Positions 18,421 to 28,351 of a stretch of 64,000 nucleotides of DNA are shown in pieces; the first letter of the stretch is position 1; every line of letters starts with the position of its first letter. The stretch lies in the NCBI RefSeq assembly GCF_016616235.1, contig NZ_CP067100.1, forward strand, positions 4,523,001 to 4,587,000, read 5' to 3'. Made by a program: the position numbers and the translations under genes. Below the pieces are notes generated by a model. It did no database searches. It saw only the letters and a list, made by a program, of their open reading frames with translations, and was not told where the DNA came from. The stretch comes from Bradyrhizobium diazoefficiens. Its GTDB lineage: Bacteria > Pseudomonadota > Alphaproteobacteria > Rhizobiales > Xanthobacteraceae.

Positions 18421-18873
18421 CTAATTCCGGCGTTGCCACCGGCCCCGTTCGTCGGCCTGCCAATAAGTGACATCAAATCCCCGCGCCTTGCAATCCGTCC
18501 AGGCGCTGCGGGCCAAAGCCAGCGCATCCGGGTCGTCGCCGTTGAACAGCAGCACCATGCGCTCGTAGCCCTGCGCGTCCTGCGGCAGCGCGGCGTTGTC
18601 GATCAGGAAGCGGACATTGGCGCCATTCGGGTTGCCCTCCTCGATCGCTAGCACGATCGGCTGATCGGCGGCATCGTTCACGCGCCAGGTCGCGTGCGGC
18701 AGGAAGGAATCGTCGCGATAGGTCCATAAATGCGCGTCGAGCGCATCGGCGCGCTCCTCCGAGGTCGACTGCACCACGACGCGCCAGCCGCGCTCGAGCG
18801 ATTTCTCGAGAAGCGGCGGCAACACGTTCTCCACCGTCATGTTTTGCAGATGGTAGAACAGGACTTCGGTCAT
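18421..18873 (-). CDS. holC: DNA polymerase III chi subunit
   Basis: Chi links the clamp loader to single-strand-binding protein during replication. The N-terminus [24 protein letters not shown], the [14 protein letters not shown] block, and the downstream [17 protein letters not shown] motif are characteristic. Length is 150 residues. The start overlaps the pepA stop by four bases (ATGA). Linkage pepA-holC is widespread in proteobacteria. Confidence 0.92.
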   Translation of the reverse strand: MTEVLFYHLQNMTVENVLPPLLEKSLERGWRVVVQSTSEERADALDAHLWTYRDDSFLPHATWRVNDAADQPIVLAIEEGNPNGANVRFLIDNAALPQDAQGYERMVLLFNGDDPDALALARSAWTDCKARGFDVTYWQADERGRWQRRN

Positions 18874-20369
18874 TTGCGCTCGTAGTGATCTGCCACCAGG
18901 CGATCCAGCAGGCGGACGCCGTAGCCGCTGCCCCAGCTCTGGTTGATGTCGGTCTTCGGCGCGCCCATGGCAGTCCCGGCGATGTCGAGATGCGCCCAGG
19001 GCACACCGTCGACGAAGCGCTGGAGGAACTGCGCCGCGGTGATCGAACCGCCGTGACGGCCGCCGGTGTTCTTCATGTCGGCGAACTGGGAATCGATCAG
19101 CTTGTCGTATTCGGGGCCGAGCGGCATGCGCCAGACCTTCTCGCCGCTCTCGATGCCGGCAGCATGCAGGCGTTCGGCGAGTTCGTCATTGTTGGAGAAC
19201 ATGCCGGCATGCTCGGTGCCGAGCGCGACCATGATCGCGCCGGTCAACGTCGCAAGGTCCACCATGAATTTCGGCTTGGTCTTCTTGGCGACGTACCAGA
19301 GCACGTCGGCCAGCACGAGGCGCCCCTCGGCGTCGGTGTTGATGATCTCGATGGTCTGGCCCGACATCGAGGTGACGATGTCGCCCGGGCGCTGCGCGTT
19401 GCCGTCGGGCATGTTCTCGACGAGGCCGATGGCGCCGACCACATTGACCTTCGCCTTGCGCGCCGCCAGCGCATGCATCAGGCCGACGACGCAGGCGGCC
19501 CCGCCCATGTCGCCCTTCATGTCTTCCATGCTGCCGGCCGGCTTGATCGAGATGCCGCCGGTGTCGAAGCAAACGCCCTTGCCCACGAAGGCGACCGGCG
19601 CATCGCCCTTCTTGCCGCCGTCCCAGCGCATGATCACGGTGCGGCTCGGCCGCGCCGAGCCCTGGCCGACGCCGAGCAGCGCGCCCATGCCGAGCTTATG
19701 CATCGCCTTGACGTCGAGCACCTCGACCTTGACGCCGAGCTTGCGGAGCTGACCAGCGCGGCGCGCGAACTCCTCGGGGAATAGCACATTCGGCGGCTCG
19801 TTGACGAGGTCGCGCGCGATGATCACGCCGTCGACGACGTGGCCGGCCGCCACAAACGCCTTCTTTGCTGCAGCGGCATCGCCCACCGCGAGCGAGATGT
19901 CGGCGCGCAAGCCGCCCTCCTCGCCGTCCTTCTTCCTGGTCTTGTAGCGGTCGAACTTGTAGGCCCGCAGGCGCAGGCCCGAGGCGATCGCAACCGCCTG
20001 CTCGCTTGTCATAGCGCCATCGGGCAGTTCCGCCATGATGGTCATGGCGGCGGCGTCGGCAGAGAGCTTGCTTGCCGCCACGCCGCCGAATTTGAGGAGG
20101 TCATTGGCCTTCAGGCTCGCCGCCTTGCCTGCGCCGATCACCACCAGACGGGTGGCCTTCACCCCCTCCGGCGCCAGGATGTCGAGCGCGGCACCGCTTT
20201 TGCCCTTGAAGCCGGCGGCGGAAGCGGCCCGCTTCACCAGATCCGTCGCCCCGCCGAGCGCCTTGGCCGTCGCCGGGCCTAACTTCAGGCCCTCGTCGCA
20301 GAACACGACCAGGATGCCACGGGGGGCGGCAGACAACGGGACGAAGCCGACCTTGATGGCATCGGACAT
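18870..20369 (-). CDS. pepA: Leucyl aminopeptidase
   Basis: This is a two-metal M17 cytosolic aminopeptidase that releases N-terminal residues from peptides. The signature [14 protein letters not shown] is present and the metal-ligand and catalytic Lys region is [28 protein letters not shown]. Length is 499 residues. The ATG at 20369 has GGAGGAG upstream; a start 13 codons earlier is less likely. holC follows with a four-base overlap. Confidence 0.95.
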   Translation of the reverse strand: MSDAIKVGFVPLSAAPRGILVVFCDEGLKLGPATAKALGGATDLVKRAASAAGFKGKSGAALDILAPEGVKATRLVVIGAGKAASLKANDLLKFGGVAASKLSADAAAMTIMAELPDGAMTSEQAVAIASGLRLRAYKFDRYKTRKKDGEEGGLRADISLAVGDAAAAKKAFVAAGHVVDGVIIARDLVNEPPNVLFPEEFARRAGQLRKLGVKVEVLDVKAMHKLGMGALLGVGQGSARPSRTVIMRWDGGKKGDAPVAFVGKGVCFDTGGISIKPAGSMEDMKGDMGGAACVVGLMHALAARKAKVNVVGAIGLVENMPDGNAQRPGDIVTSMSGQTIEIINTDAEGRLVLADVLWYVAKKTKPKFMVDLATLTGAIMVALGTEHAGMFSNNDELAERLHAAGIESGEKVWRMPLGPEYDKLIDSQFADMKNTGGRHGGSITAAQFLQRFVDGVPWAHLDIAGTAMGAPKTDINQSWGSGYGVRLLDRLVADHYERK

Positions 20370-20707
20370 AAGTAACTCCTCCAAAACATGGGACTTTTCG
20401 CCTCCCAACGGTCCCGGCCAAGCACGGGAGCTGAACGGCGATTCACTGGACTTCCGACACTATGGGCCACCGGCACGGCAGATGCCAAGCACCCCCGTGG
20501 CCGCCGGGCCACAACGAGCGAAATATTAACCATATGTTGAGGGTGCCACGGGGCAGCCATTTTGTTGACGGATCAAAGGGATGGTAGTGAGAGAGTAAGC
20601 TGGCGGAAGAGCTGCTTGTCCGGCCTTGGGGATTCCCTTTCGGGGATTGGTCGGACAGCCGAATTTCCGCTGGATTTGGGGACTTGGTGGGATTCGTGCG
20701 GTAGCGC
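20370..20707. other. Divergent promoter region between pepA and lptF
   Basis: I see no gene in these 338 bases. The open frames present have no family resemblance. The region must hold the promoters of the pepA-holC pair and the lptF series. Confidence 0.5.
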
Positions 20708-21877
20708 ATGGGGTCAATCGACAGGTATATCTTCCGCACGACGCTGGCGTCGTTTGCGCTGGTCCTGGTCAGCCTCACCGGCGTGATCTGGATTACGCAG
20801 GCGTTGCGCGGCATCGACCTGATGACAAGCCAGGGTCAGACCATCCTGACCTTCCTCGGCATCACCAGCCTCGTCGTGCCGGCGCTGGTCCTGATCATCT
20901 CGCCGATCGCGCTGATGATCGCGATCTCGCACACGCTGAACAAGCTCGCGACCGATTCCGAGATCATCGTGATGAATGCCGCCGGCTTCTCGCCGTTCAG
21001 GCTGTTCTATCCGTTCTTCTACGCCACTTGCGTGGTGGCGGTGCTGGTGGCATTCATCGCGGCCTATCTCGCCCCCGACGGCATGCGCCGGATCAAGCAA
21101 TGGGACGCCGAGATCACCGCCGACGTGCTCACCAACATCCTCCAGCCGGGCCGCTTCGCCCAGCTCGACAAGAATCTCACGATCAGGATCCGCGAGCGCC
21201 AGCCCGGCGGCATCCTCGCCGGCATCTTCATCGACGACCGCCGCGACCCGAACGAGCGCGTCTCCATCGTCGCCGAGCATGGCGAGGTCGTGAAGAACGA
21301 GAACGGCTCGTTCCTGGTGCTCAAGGACGGCAACCTCCAGCGCTTCGAGGTCGGCAAGCGCGATCCTGCGCTGGTGGCGTTCGGCCGCTATGGCTTCGAT
21401 ATGTCGAAGTTCGGCAACCAGGGCCGCGACGTCGCCCTCGGCATCCGCGAGCGCTATCTTTGGGAGCTGTTCTCGCCGTCCGAGGACGACCCTGTCTACA
21501 AGCAGATTCCCGGGCAGTTCCGCTCGGCGCTGCATGACAGCCTGCTCGCACCGATCTATCCCTTCGCCTTTGCCGTGCTGACCTTCGCCTTCCTCGGCGC
21601 GCCCCGCACCACCCGCCAGAGCCGCAATTTCTCGATCGGCTCCTCGATCATCGCGGTGTTCGGCCTGCGCATGGCGGGCTTTGCCTGCTCCGTGATGGCG
21701 GTGAAATCGCCGGGCCCGGTGCTGGTCCAATACGCGATGGTTCTCGGTGCCATCGGTGTCGGGCTGTGGATGATCATCGGCGGCATCGTGGTCGAGCCGC
21801 CGCCCGGCCTCATGGAAGCAATCAACAGGTCGAACGCGCGCATCGCGCGGCTGTTCGGACGGCCGGCCGCCGCATGA
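20708..21877 (+). CDS. lptF: LPS export ABC permease LptF
   Basis: LptF and LptG form the inner-membrane part of the Lpt machine that extracts LPS and feeds it to the periplasmic bridge. The N-terminus MGSIDRYIFRTTLASFALVLVS, three N-terminal helices, a periplasmic beta-jellyroll domain and three C-terminal helices fit the YjgP/YjgQ family at 389 residues. It is immediately followed by lptG with a four-base overlap, then lptD. The ATPase LptB and LptA/C are elsewhere. Confidence 0.93.
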   Translation: MGSIDRYIFRTTLASFALVLVSLTGVIWITQALRGIDLMTSQGQTILTFLGITSLVVPALVLIISPIALMIAISHTLNKLATDSEIIVMNAAGFSPFRLFYPFFYATCVVAVLVAFIAAYLAPDGMRRIKQWDAEITADVLTNILQPGRFAQLDKNLTIRIRERQPGGILAGIFIDDRRDPNERVSIVAEHGEVVKNENGSFLVLKDGNLQRFEVGKRDPALVAFGRYGFDMSKFGNQGRDVALGIRERYLWELFSPSEDDPVYKQIPGQFRSALHDSLLAPIYPFAFAVLTFAFLGAPRTTRQSRNFSIGSSIIAVFGLRMAGFACSVMAVKSPGPVLVQYAMVLGAIGVGLWMIIGGIVVEPPPGLMEAINRSNARIARLFGRPAAA

Positions 21878-22971
21878 GCATGCTCACCAACACACTCGGG
21901 CGCTATTTCGCCGGCCGCTTCGTGGTCGCGGCGCTCGGCGTGTTCGCCAGCATCTTCCTGCTGCTGGTTCTGGTCGACTACATCGAGATGGTGCGCAAGA
22001 CCTCCGGCCTCGCCTCCGCCTCCGCGATCATGGTGGCCGAGACCTCGCTGTTCCGGGTGCCGCAGCTCTTGGAGAAGCTGACGCCGTTCTGCATGCTGAT
22101 CGGCGCCATGACCTGCTATCTCGCCCTCTCCCGGCGGCTCGAGCTCGTGGTGGCGCGCGCCGCCGGCATCTCGGCCTGGCAGTTCATCTCGCCCGCGCTC
22201 GGCAGCGCGCTGCTGATCGGGGTGATCGCCACCGTCGCCTACAATCCGATGTCGGCGAACTTGCGCGAGCTTTCCAAGCGCATGGAGGCGGAGCTGTTCG
22301 GCTCGGCGCCCGGCGGCGGCATCCAGGACGCCTCCGGCTTCTGGCTCAATCAGGTGACGAGCGACGGCCAGACCATCATCAATGCCGCGCGCAGCGAGCA
22401 GCAGGGCGTGCGGCTCACGGGGCTCACGCTGTTCCGCTTCGACACGGAGCAGCATTTCAAGGAGCGGGTCGAGGCGCGTGAGGCGACGCTCGAGTCCGGC
22501 CATTGGCTGTTCAAGGGCGTCCGCCGCTTCTCGCTGGACCAGCCGCCGATCGACCAGGCCACGTTGGAGATTCCGACGACGCTGACCGAGGCGCAGGTCC
22601 GCAACAGCTTTTCCACACCCGAGACTGTGTCCTTTTGGCAACTACCGAGCTACATCCGCTCCTCCGAAAGCTCAGGCTTCGCGACAGCCGGATACCGACT
22701 CCAGTATCACAAGCTCTTGGCGCAGCCGTTTTTGCTGGCGGCCATGGTGATGCTCGCGGCCTCGGTGTCGTTGCGCTTCTTCCGGATGGGCGGCGTGCAG
22801 AAGATGGTTTTGAGTGGCGTGGGTGCAGGCTTTCTGCTCTACGTTCTATCGAAAGTGACTGAAGACTTGAGCAAGGCTGAGTTGATGCATCCGATCGCTG
22901 CGGCGTGGTTGCCCGTGGTGGTGGGCGGCCTCACCGGCTTTTTGGCCTTGTTGTACCAGGAGGACGGTTAG
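21874..22971 (+). CDS. lptG: LPS export ABC permease LptG
   Basis: This is the partner permease of LptF, 365 residues, with the same helix-jellyroll-helix layout. The N-terminus MSMLTNTLGRYFAGRF and the LEKLTPFCMLIGAMTCYLALSRR segment are characteristic of LptG. The ATG at 21874 overlaps the lptF stop (ATGA). The stop overlaps the lptD start by one base (TAGTG), giving a tightly coupled lptF-lptG-lptD unit. Confidence 0.93.
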   Translation: MSMLTNTLGRYFAGRFVVAALGVFASIFLLLVLVDYIEMVRKTSGLASASAIMVAETSLFRVPQLLEKLTPFCMLIGAMTCYLALSRRLELVVARAAGISAWQFISPALGSALLIGVIATVAYNPMSANLRELSKRMEAELFGSAPGGGIQDASGFWLNQVTSDGQTIINAARSEQQGVRLTGLTLFRFDTEQHFKERVEAREATLESGHWLFKGVRRFSLDQPPIDQATLEIPTTLTEAQVRNSFSTPETVSFWQLPSYIRSSESSGFATAGYRLQYHKLLAQPFLLAAMVMLAASVSLRFFRMGGVQKMVLSGVGAGFLLYVLSKVTEDLSKAELMHPIAAAWLPVVVGGLTGFLALLYQEDG

Positions 22972-25454
22972 TGACTGCCGTCCGTCGAGGACCCGTGTCT
23001 CGTTTGACGCGGCGCACATCGGTGCGCGCGAACGGGGTCGGCGTGTCCATTCGCAGGCTCCTGCTGGCTGTCGCCACCGTGGCATCGCTCGGCGCCCTGA
23101 TCGACCTCGCCGCGGTGACGCCGGCCGTGGCCCAGGGCTTCACCTACAATCCGCTGCCGCCGCGTCCGAAGCCGCCGAAGGTCGCCAACGATAACCAGAT
23201 GCTGGTTCAGGCGACCGAGGTCGATTACGACTACAATAACTCGCGCGTCTCCGCCGTCGGCAACGTCCAGCTGTTCTACAACGGCACCAGCGTCGAGGCC
23301 GACCGGGTCGTCTACGACCAGAAGACCAAGCGCCTGCATGCCGAAGGCAACATCCGCATGACGGATGCCGACGGCAAGATCACCTACGCCGAGATCATGG
23401 ATCTCTCCGACGACTATCGCGACGGTTTCGTCGATTCGCTGCGCGTCGACACCGCCGACCAGACCCGCATGGCTGCGAGCCGCGCCGATCGCTCCAGCGG
23501 CAACTACACGGTGTTCGAGAACGGCGTCTACACCGCCTGCGCGCCGTGTAAGGACGATCCGAAGAAGCCGCCACTCTGGCAGGTCAAGGGTGCCCGCATC
23601 ATCCACGACCAGCAGGAGAAGATGCTGTATTTCGAGACGGCGCAGCTCGAATTCTTCGGCGTGCCGCTCGCCTACATGCCTTATTTCTCGACGCCCGACC
23701 CGACCGTGAAGCGCAAGACCGGCTTCCTGATGCCAGGCTTCACCTCCTACACCGCGTTCGGCTACGGCGTCGAAGTCCCGTTCTACTGGGCGATCGCGCC
23801 CGACATGGACATGACCTTCAGCCCGCGCATCACGTCCAAGCAGGGCGTGCTGTTCCAGGCCGAGTACCGCCAGCGCCTGCTGGACGGCGCCTACCAGATC
23901 CGCCTCTACGGCATCGACCAGCTCAACCCCGACAAGTTCGCAGGGCTGCCCGGCGACCGCCAGTTCCGCGGTGGCATCGAGACCAAGGGCCAGTTCGCGC
24001 TGAACGACAAATGGGTCGTCGGTTGGGACGGCGTGCTGCTGTCCGACTACTACTTCATGTCGGACTACCGCCTGTCGGCCTACCGCGATCCGCTCGGCTC
24101 CTTCCTGAATCTGCCGACCGACGCGCTGTCGCAGCTCTATCTCACCGGCGTCGGCAATCGCAGCTTCTTCGACGCGCGCACGATGTATTGGCTGAGCTTC
24201 TCGGGCAACCAGAGCCAGGTGCCGGTCGTCTATCCCGTGATCGACTACTCGAACGTGCTCAATTATCCGGTGTTCGGCGGCGAGTTCAGCTACAAGACCA
24301 ATTTCGTCAACCTGTCGCGTGATGCGGCGGCATTCGATCCGATCACGACGCTCGCCAACACCAACAGCCTGTGCACCACGACGTCGGCCGATCCGCTCGC
24401 GCGCACCCCGTCGCAGTGCCTGCTGCGCGGCTTCCCGGGCACCTACACCCGTCTCACGGCGGAAGCGCAGTGGCGCAAGTCCTATACCGATCCGTTCGGC
24501 GAGATCTGGACGCCGTTCGCGATCCTGCGTGCCGACGCGATCAACTCCGACGTCTCCAACCAGCCGGGCGTGTCGAACTACCTTCCGGTCGGCGATACCC
24601 AGGCGCTCCGCCTGATGCCGACCGTCGGCCTCGAATACCGCTATCCCTTCATCAACGTTCAGCCCTGGGGCTCGACCACCGTCGAGCCGATCGCGCAGAT
24701 CATCATCCGCCCGAACGAGACCTATGCCGGCAGGTTCCCGAACGAGGACGCCCAGAGCATGGTGTTCGACGCCTCGAACCTGTTCAGCGTCGACAAGTTC
24801 TCCGGCTACGACCGCGTCGAGGGCGGCGGCCGCGCCAATGTCGGCGTGCAGGCCACGACGCAGTTCGACAAGGGCGGCGCCGTCAAGGTGCTGTTCGGCC
24901 AGTCCTACCAGCTGTTCGGCCTGAACTCCTACGCAGTCCAGGACTCCATCAATACCGGCCTCGATTCCGGCCTCGACAAGCCGCGCTCCGATTACGTGGC
25001 GAGCGCCAGCTACTCGCCCAACAGCACCTATACCTTCAGCGTCCGCTCCCGCATGGACGAGCAGACCTGGAACGTGCAGCGCTTCGAGGCGGAAGGCCGC
25101 GCCAACTTCAATCGCTGGTCGATCAGCATGATGTACGGCAATTACGCTGCGCAGCCGGAACTCGGCTATCTGACCCGCCGCGAGGGCATCCTGACCACCG
25201 GCTCGCTGAAGGTCGCGGCCAATTGGGTGGTGACGGGCTCGGCGCGCTGGGACCTTGAGGCCAACAAGATCAACCAGTATGTGCTCGGCGCCGGCTATGT
25301 CGACGATTGCTTCGTGCTGGCGGCGAACTACATAACTTCGTATAGCTATTCCGCGGGCACGGCGCCGCCCGTGCTGAGCCACGCGTTCATGTTCCAGATC
25401 GGCCTGCGCACGCTGGCGACCTCGTCGGGGTCCAGCTCTTCTGGCATTCAGTGA
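22971..25454 (+). CDS. lptD: LPS-assembly outer-membrane protein LptD
   Basis: LptD is the outer-membrane barrel that places LPS in the outer leaflet. After an N-terminal signal (cleavage after AVAQ), an OstA/LptA-like domain is seen (VQATEVDYDYNNSRVSAVGNV, YDQKTKRLHAEGNI). Then comes the barrel with FFGVPLAYMPYFSTPDP and KRKTGFLMPGF, typical of LptD. Length is 827 residues. The GTG at 22971 has GGAGG upstream and overlaps the lptG stop. Cys pairs occur (CAPC and others), as needed for the disulfides of LptD. surA, whose product helps fold LptD, is next. Confidence 0.94.
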   Translation: MTAVRRGPVSRLTRRTSVRANGVGVSIRRLLLAVATVASLGALIDLAAVTPAVAQGFTYNPLPPRPKPPKVANDNQMLVQATEVDYDYNNSRVSAVGNVQLFYNGTSVEADRVVYDQKTKRLHAEGNIRMTDADGKITYAEIMDLSDDYRDGFVDSLRVDTADQTRMAASRADRSSGNYTVFENGVYTACAPCKDDPKKPPLWQVKGARIIHDQQEKMLYFETAQLEFFGVPLAYMPYFSTPDPTVKRKTGFLMPGFTSYTAFGYGVEVPFYWAIAPDMDMTFSPRITSKQGVLFQAEYRQRLLDGAYQIRLYGIDQLNPDKFAGLPGDRQFRGGIETKGQFALNDKWVVGWDGVLLSDYYFMSDYRLSAYRDPLGSFLNLPTDALSQLYLTGVGNRSFFDARTMYWLSFSGNQSQVPVVYPVIDYSNVLNYPVFGGEFSYKTNFVNLSRDAAAFDPITTLANTNSLCTTTSADPLARTPSQCLLRGFPGTYTRLTAEAQWRKSYTDPFGEIWTPFAILRADAINSDVSNQPGVSNYLPVGDTQALRLMPTVGLEYRYPFINVQPWGSTTVEPIAQIIIRPNETYAGRFPNEDAQSMVFDASNLFSVDKFSGYDRVEGGGRANVGVQATTQFDKGGAVKVLFGQSYQLFGLNSYAVQDSINTGLDSGLDKPRSDYVASASYSPNSTYTFSVRSRMDEQTWNVQRFEAEGRANFNRWSISMMYGNYAAQPELGYLTRREGILTTGSLKVAANWVVTGSARWDLEANKINQYVLGAGYVDDCFVLAANYITSYSYSAGTAPPVLSHAFMFQIGLRTLATSSGSSSSGIQ

Positions 25455-25523
25455 ACCATTTGAGTTGACGGCCGGGCGTTCCCGATCGCAGGGCTCATCC
25501 CGGCTGACATACGAGCGACAATC

Positions 25524-26459
25524 ATGACGACCCCATTGCCTGTCTTCCGCCTCCTCCTTGCCATCGGTGCCGGGCTGGTCCTGACCGGCCTCCCCGCGCC
25601 GTCGCGGGCGCAGAACATCGTCGTCATGGTCAACGGCGATCCGATCACCGATTTCGATATCGAGCAGCGCTCCAAGCTCGACCAGCTGACGACACAGAAG
25701 ACGCCGAGCCGGGAGCAGGTCATCAACGAGCTGATCGACGACAGGGTGAAGCTCAAGGAAGGCAAGAAGTACGGCGTCGATCCTGGTGTCTCCGATATCA
25801 ACCAGTCCTATGACGGCATGGCGCAGCGCATGCGCATCTCGTCGGACCAACTCACCAAGTCGCTCGAAACCAAGGGCGTCCGCCCCGAGACGCTGAAGAG
25901 CCGCATGAAGGCCGAGATGGTCTGGACCAGCCTCGTGCGCGGCCGCTTCAAGGAGAAGCTGATCGTCGGCGAAAAGGACGTCGCCGACAAGGTGCGGCAA
26001 GAGGGCGGCGAGAAGCTCCAGATCGAGGGCACCGAATACAAGATGCAGCCGATCGTGCTGATCGTGCCGCGCGGCTCGTCCCAGGCGTTCATGGAGACCA
26101 GGCACAAGGAAGCCGAGACCTATCGCGCGCGCGTCGGAAGCTGCGAGGAAGCCAATTCGCTGTTCCGCTCGACGCCGAACGCCACCATTCGCGAGAGTGT
26201 CACCAAGACCACCGCGGACCTGCCCGAGCCGCTTCGCAAGGTGCTCGACGACATGCCGATCGGCCATCTGACCCCGCCTGAAGTGACCAAGGCCGGCATC
26301 GAGATGGTGGCGCTGTGCTCGCGCAAGCCGACCACGATCGACACGCCGAAGAAGCGCGAGGTCCGCGAAAAGATGTATCAGGAGAAATACGAGAAGACCC
26401 AGAAGGCCTATCTAGACGAGCTCCGCAAGGCGGCGATGATCGAATATCGCAACCGCTGA
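25524..26459 (+). CDS. surA: SurA-like periplasmic chaperone/prolyl isomerase
   Basis: The 311-residue protein has a signal peptide ending near SRA-29 and then a SurA N-domain (IVVMVNGDPITDFDIEQRSKLDQL). It is shorter than E. coli SurA (428 residues), with room for only one divergent parvulin domain. SurA-type chaperones escort outer-membrane proteins, LptD above all, which fits the neighbour upstream. The last bases overlap the pdxA start (TGATG). Whether the isomerase domain is active cannot be judged. Confidence 0.87.
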   Translation: MTTPLPVFRLLLAIGAGLVLTGLPAPSRAQNIVVMVNGDPITDFDIEQRSKLDQLTTQKTPSREQVINELIDDRVKLKEGKKYGVDPGVSDINQSYDGMAQRMRISSDQLTKSLETKGVRPETLKSRMKAEMVWTSLVRGRFKEKLIVGEKDVADKVRQEGGEKLQIEGTEYKMQPIVLIVPRGSSQAFMETRHKEAETYRARVGSCEEANSLFRSTPNATIRESVTKTTADLPEPLRKVLDDMPIGHLTPPEVTKAGIEMVALCSRKPTTIDTPKKREVREKMYQEKYEKTQKAYLDELRKAAMIEYRNR

Positions 26460-27472
26460 TGGCCAGCGCCTCGCCCAAACCCCTCGCCCTGACCCTGGGA
26501 GAGCCCGCCGGCATCGGGCCCGACATCACCATCGCAGCTTGGCTCCGGCGGAGCGAGCTGAACTTGCCTGCGTTCTACCTGCTCGGCGACGAGGCTTTCC
26601 TCGCCCGCCGCGCCAAAGCGCTCGGCGCCGAAATCAAGATCGCCACGGTGAGCCCCGGCGAAGCCGCGGCTGTCTTTGTCGAGGCCCTGCCGGTGGTCGC
26701 GACCGGCGAGCGCGCGAGCGCCGAGCCCGGCATGCCCGATGCATCGAGCGCGCCGGCCGCGCTCGCCTCGATCCGGCAGGCGGTCGCGGACGTCCGCGCG
26801 GGCCACGCTGGCGCCGTCGTCACCAACCCGATCGCCAAGAGCGTGCTCTACCGCGCCGGTTTCCGTCATCCCGGCCACACCGAATTCCTCGCCGAGCTCG
26901 CCGCAGAGAACGGCCGCGTGCCGCAGCCGGTGATGATGCTGTGGTCGCCGCAGCTCGCCGTGGTGCCCGTCACCATTCACGTCTCGCTGCGCGATGCGCT
27001 GGCCGAGCTCACCAGCGAATTGATCGTCTCGACCGTGCGCATCGTCGCGCGCGAGCTGACATCCCGCTTCGGCATCGAACGGCCGCGGATCGCGATCTCC
27101 GGCCTCAATCCGCATGCGGGCGAGGACGGCTCGCTCGGCCATGAGGAGCAGACCGTGATCGCGCCGGCGCTCAAGGTGCTGCGCAACGACGGCATCGAGG
27201 CCAAAGGCCCCCTGCCCGCCGACACCATGTTCCACGAAGCCGCGCGCAACACCTATGACTGCGCGGTCTGCATGTATCACGACCAGGCGCTGATCCCGAT
27301 CAAGACCGTCGCGTTCGACGACGCCGTCAACGTCACGCTTGGCCTGCCCTTCATCCGCACCTCGCCCGATCACGGCACCGCCTTCGACATCGCCGCCACG
27401 GCCAAGGCCAATCCGGCAAGCCTGATTGCGGCCTTGAGGCTTGCCAGCCGCATGGCGGCGACGCACAGCTGA
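26459..27472 (+). CDS. pdxA: 4-hydroxythreonine-4-phosphate dehydrogenase
   Basis: PdxA oxidises 4-phosphohydroxy-L-threonine in vitamin B6 synthesis. The N-terminus [17 protein letters not shown], the [12 protein letters not shown] region and the metal-binding [11 protein letters not shown] and [13 protein letters not shown] blocks are all canonical. Length is 337. The ATG at 26459 overlaps the surA stop, and its own stop overlaps the rsmA start. Genes surA-pdxA-rsmA are adjacent in many proteobacteria. Confidence 0.95.
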   Translation: MASASPKPLALTLGEPAGIGPDITIAAWLRRSELNLPAFYLLGDEAFLARRAKALGAEIKIATVSPGEAAAVFVEALPVVATGERASAEPGMPDASSAPAALASIRQAVADVRAGHAGAVVTNPIAKSVLYRAGFRHPGHTEFLAELAAENGRVPQPVMMLWSPQLAVVPVTIHVSLRDALAELTSELIVSTVRIVARELTSRFGIERPRIAISGLNPHAGEDGSLGHEEQTVIAPALKVLRNDGIEAKGPLPADTMFHEAARNTYDCAVCMYHDQALIPIKTVAFDDAVNVTLGLPFIRTSPDHGTAFDIAATAKANPASLIAALRLASRMAATHS

Positions 27473-28326
27473 TGAGCACGATCGACGACCTCCCGCCGCT
27501 GCGCGAGGTCATTCGCCAGCATGCGCTGTCGGCGCGCAAATCGCTTGGTCAGAACTTTCTGCTCGACCTCAATCTCACCGCGCGCATCGCGCGCGCAGCG
27601 GCGCCGCTGGAAGACTCCACCATCGTCGAGATCGGCCCCGGCCCGGGCGGACTGACCCGCGCGCTGCTCGCGCTCGGGGCGAGGCGCGTCATCGCGATCG
27701 AGCATGACGAGCGCGCGATCCCGGCGCTGCAGGATATTTCCGCGCGCTACCCTGACAGGCTCGAGATCGTGCATGGCGACGCCATGAGCTTCGATCCGCG
27801 CCCGCTGCTCGCGGGCGAGAAAGCAAAAATCGTCGCGAACCTGCCCTACAACATCGCGACCCAGCTCTTGATCAACTGGCTCACCACCGAGCCGTGGCCG
27901 CCCTGGTACGACATGATGGTGCTGATGTTTCAGCGCGAGGTCGGCGAGCGCATCGTCGCGCGCGAGGACGAGGAAGCCTATGGCCGGCTCGGCGTGCTCG
28001 CCAACTGGCGCTGCGAGACCAAGATCCTGTTCGACATTTCGCCATCCGCCTTCGTGCCGCCGCCGAAGGTCACCTCGTCCGTGGTGCGCCTCAAGCCGCG
28101 CGACGAGCCGCTTCCCTGCGATCGCAAACTGCTCGAACAGGTCGCGGCCGCCGCCTTTGGCCAGCGCCGCAAGATGCTGCGGCAAAGCCTGAAATCGCTT
28201 GGTGTCGATCCCGCGCGGCTTGCGCAAGCGGCCGGTGTCGACGCGACACGGCGCGCCGAGACCATTCCGATCGCGGGCTTTGTTGCCATGGCCCGTGAAT
28301 TGGCGGATATACGCAGCGAAGCGTGA
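27472..28326 (+). CDS. rsmA: 16S rRNA dimethyladenosine methyltransferase
   Basis: RsmA (KsgA) dimethylates two adenines in helix 45 of 16S rRNA late in 30S assembly. Motifs: LGQNFLLD near residue 28, the SAM-binding [12 protein letters not shown], and catalytic [11 protein letters not shown]. Length is 284 residues. It is translationally coupled to pdxA by TGATG. The alcohol dehydrogenase gene begins 25 bases later but has its own strong ribosome-binding site. Confidence 0.95.
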   Translation: MSTIDDLPPLREVIRQHALSARKSLGQNFLLDLNLTARIARAAAPLEDSTIVEIGPGPGGLTRALLALGARRVIAIEHDERAIPALQDISARYPDRLEIVHGDAMSFDPRPLLAGEKAKIVANLPYNIATQLLINWLTTEPWPPWYDMMVLMFQREVGERIVAREDEEAYGRLGVLANWRCETKILFDISPSAFVPPPKVTSSVVRLKPRDEPLPCDRKLLEQVAAAAFGQRRKMLRQSLKSLGVDPARLAQAAGVDATRRAETIPIAGFVAMARELADIRSEA

Positions 28327-28351
28327 AAATTCATATTCCGGAGGAAAGAAA

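Noticed and set aside
22968..26267. A very long minus-strand open frame (about 1,100 codons) opposite lptD and surA
   Set aside because: It is antisense to two clearly recognised genes and its product is dominated by residues expected from complementing GC-rich codons, with no domain.
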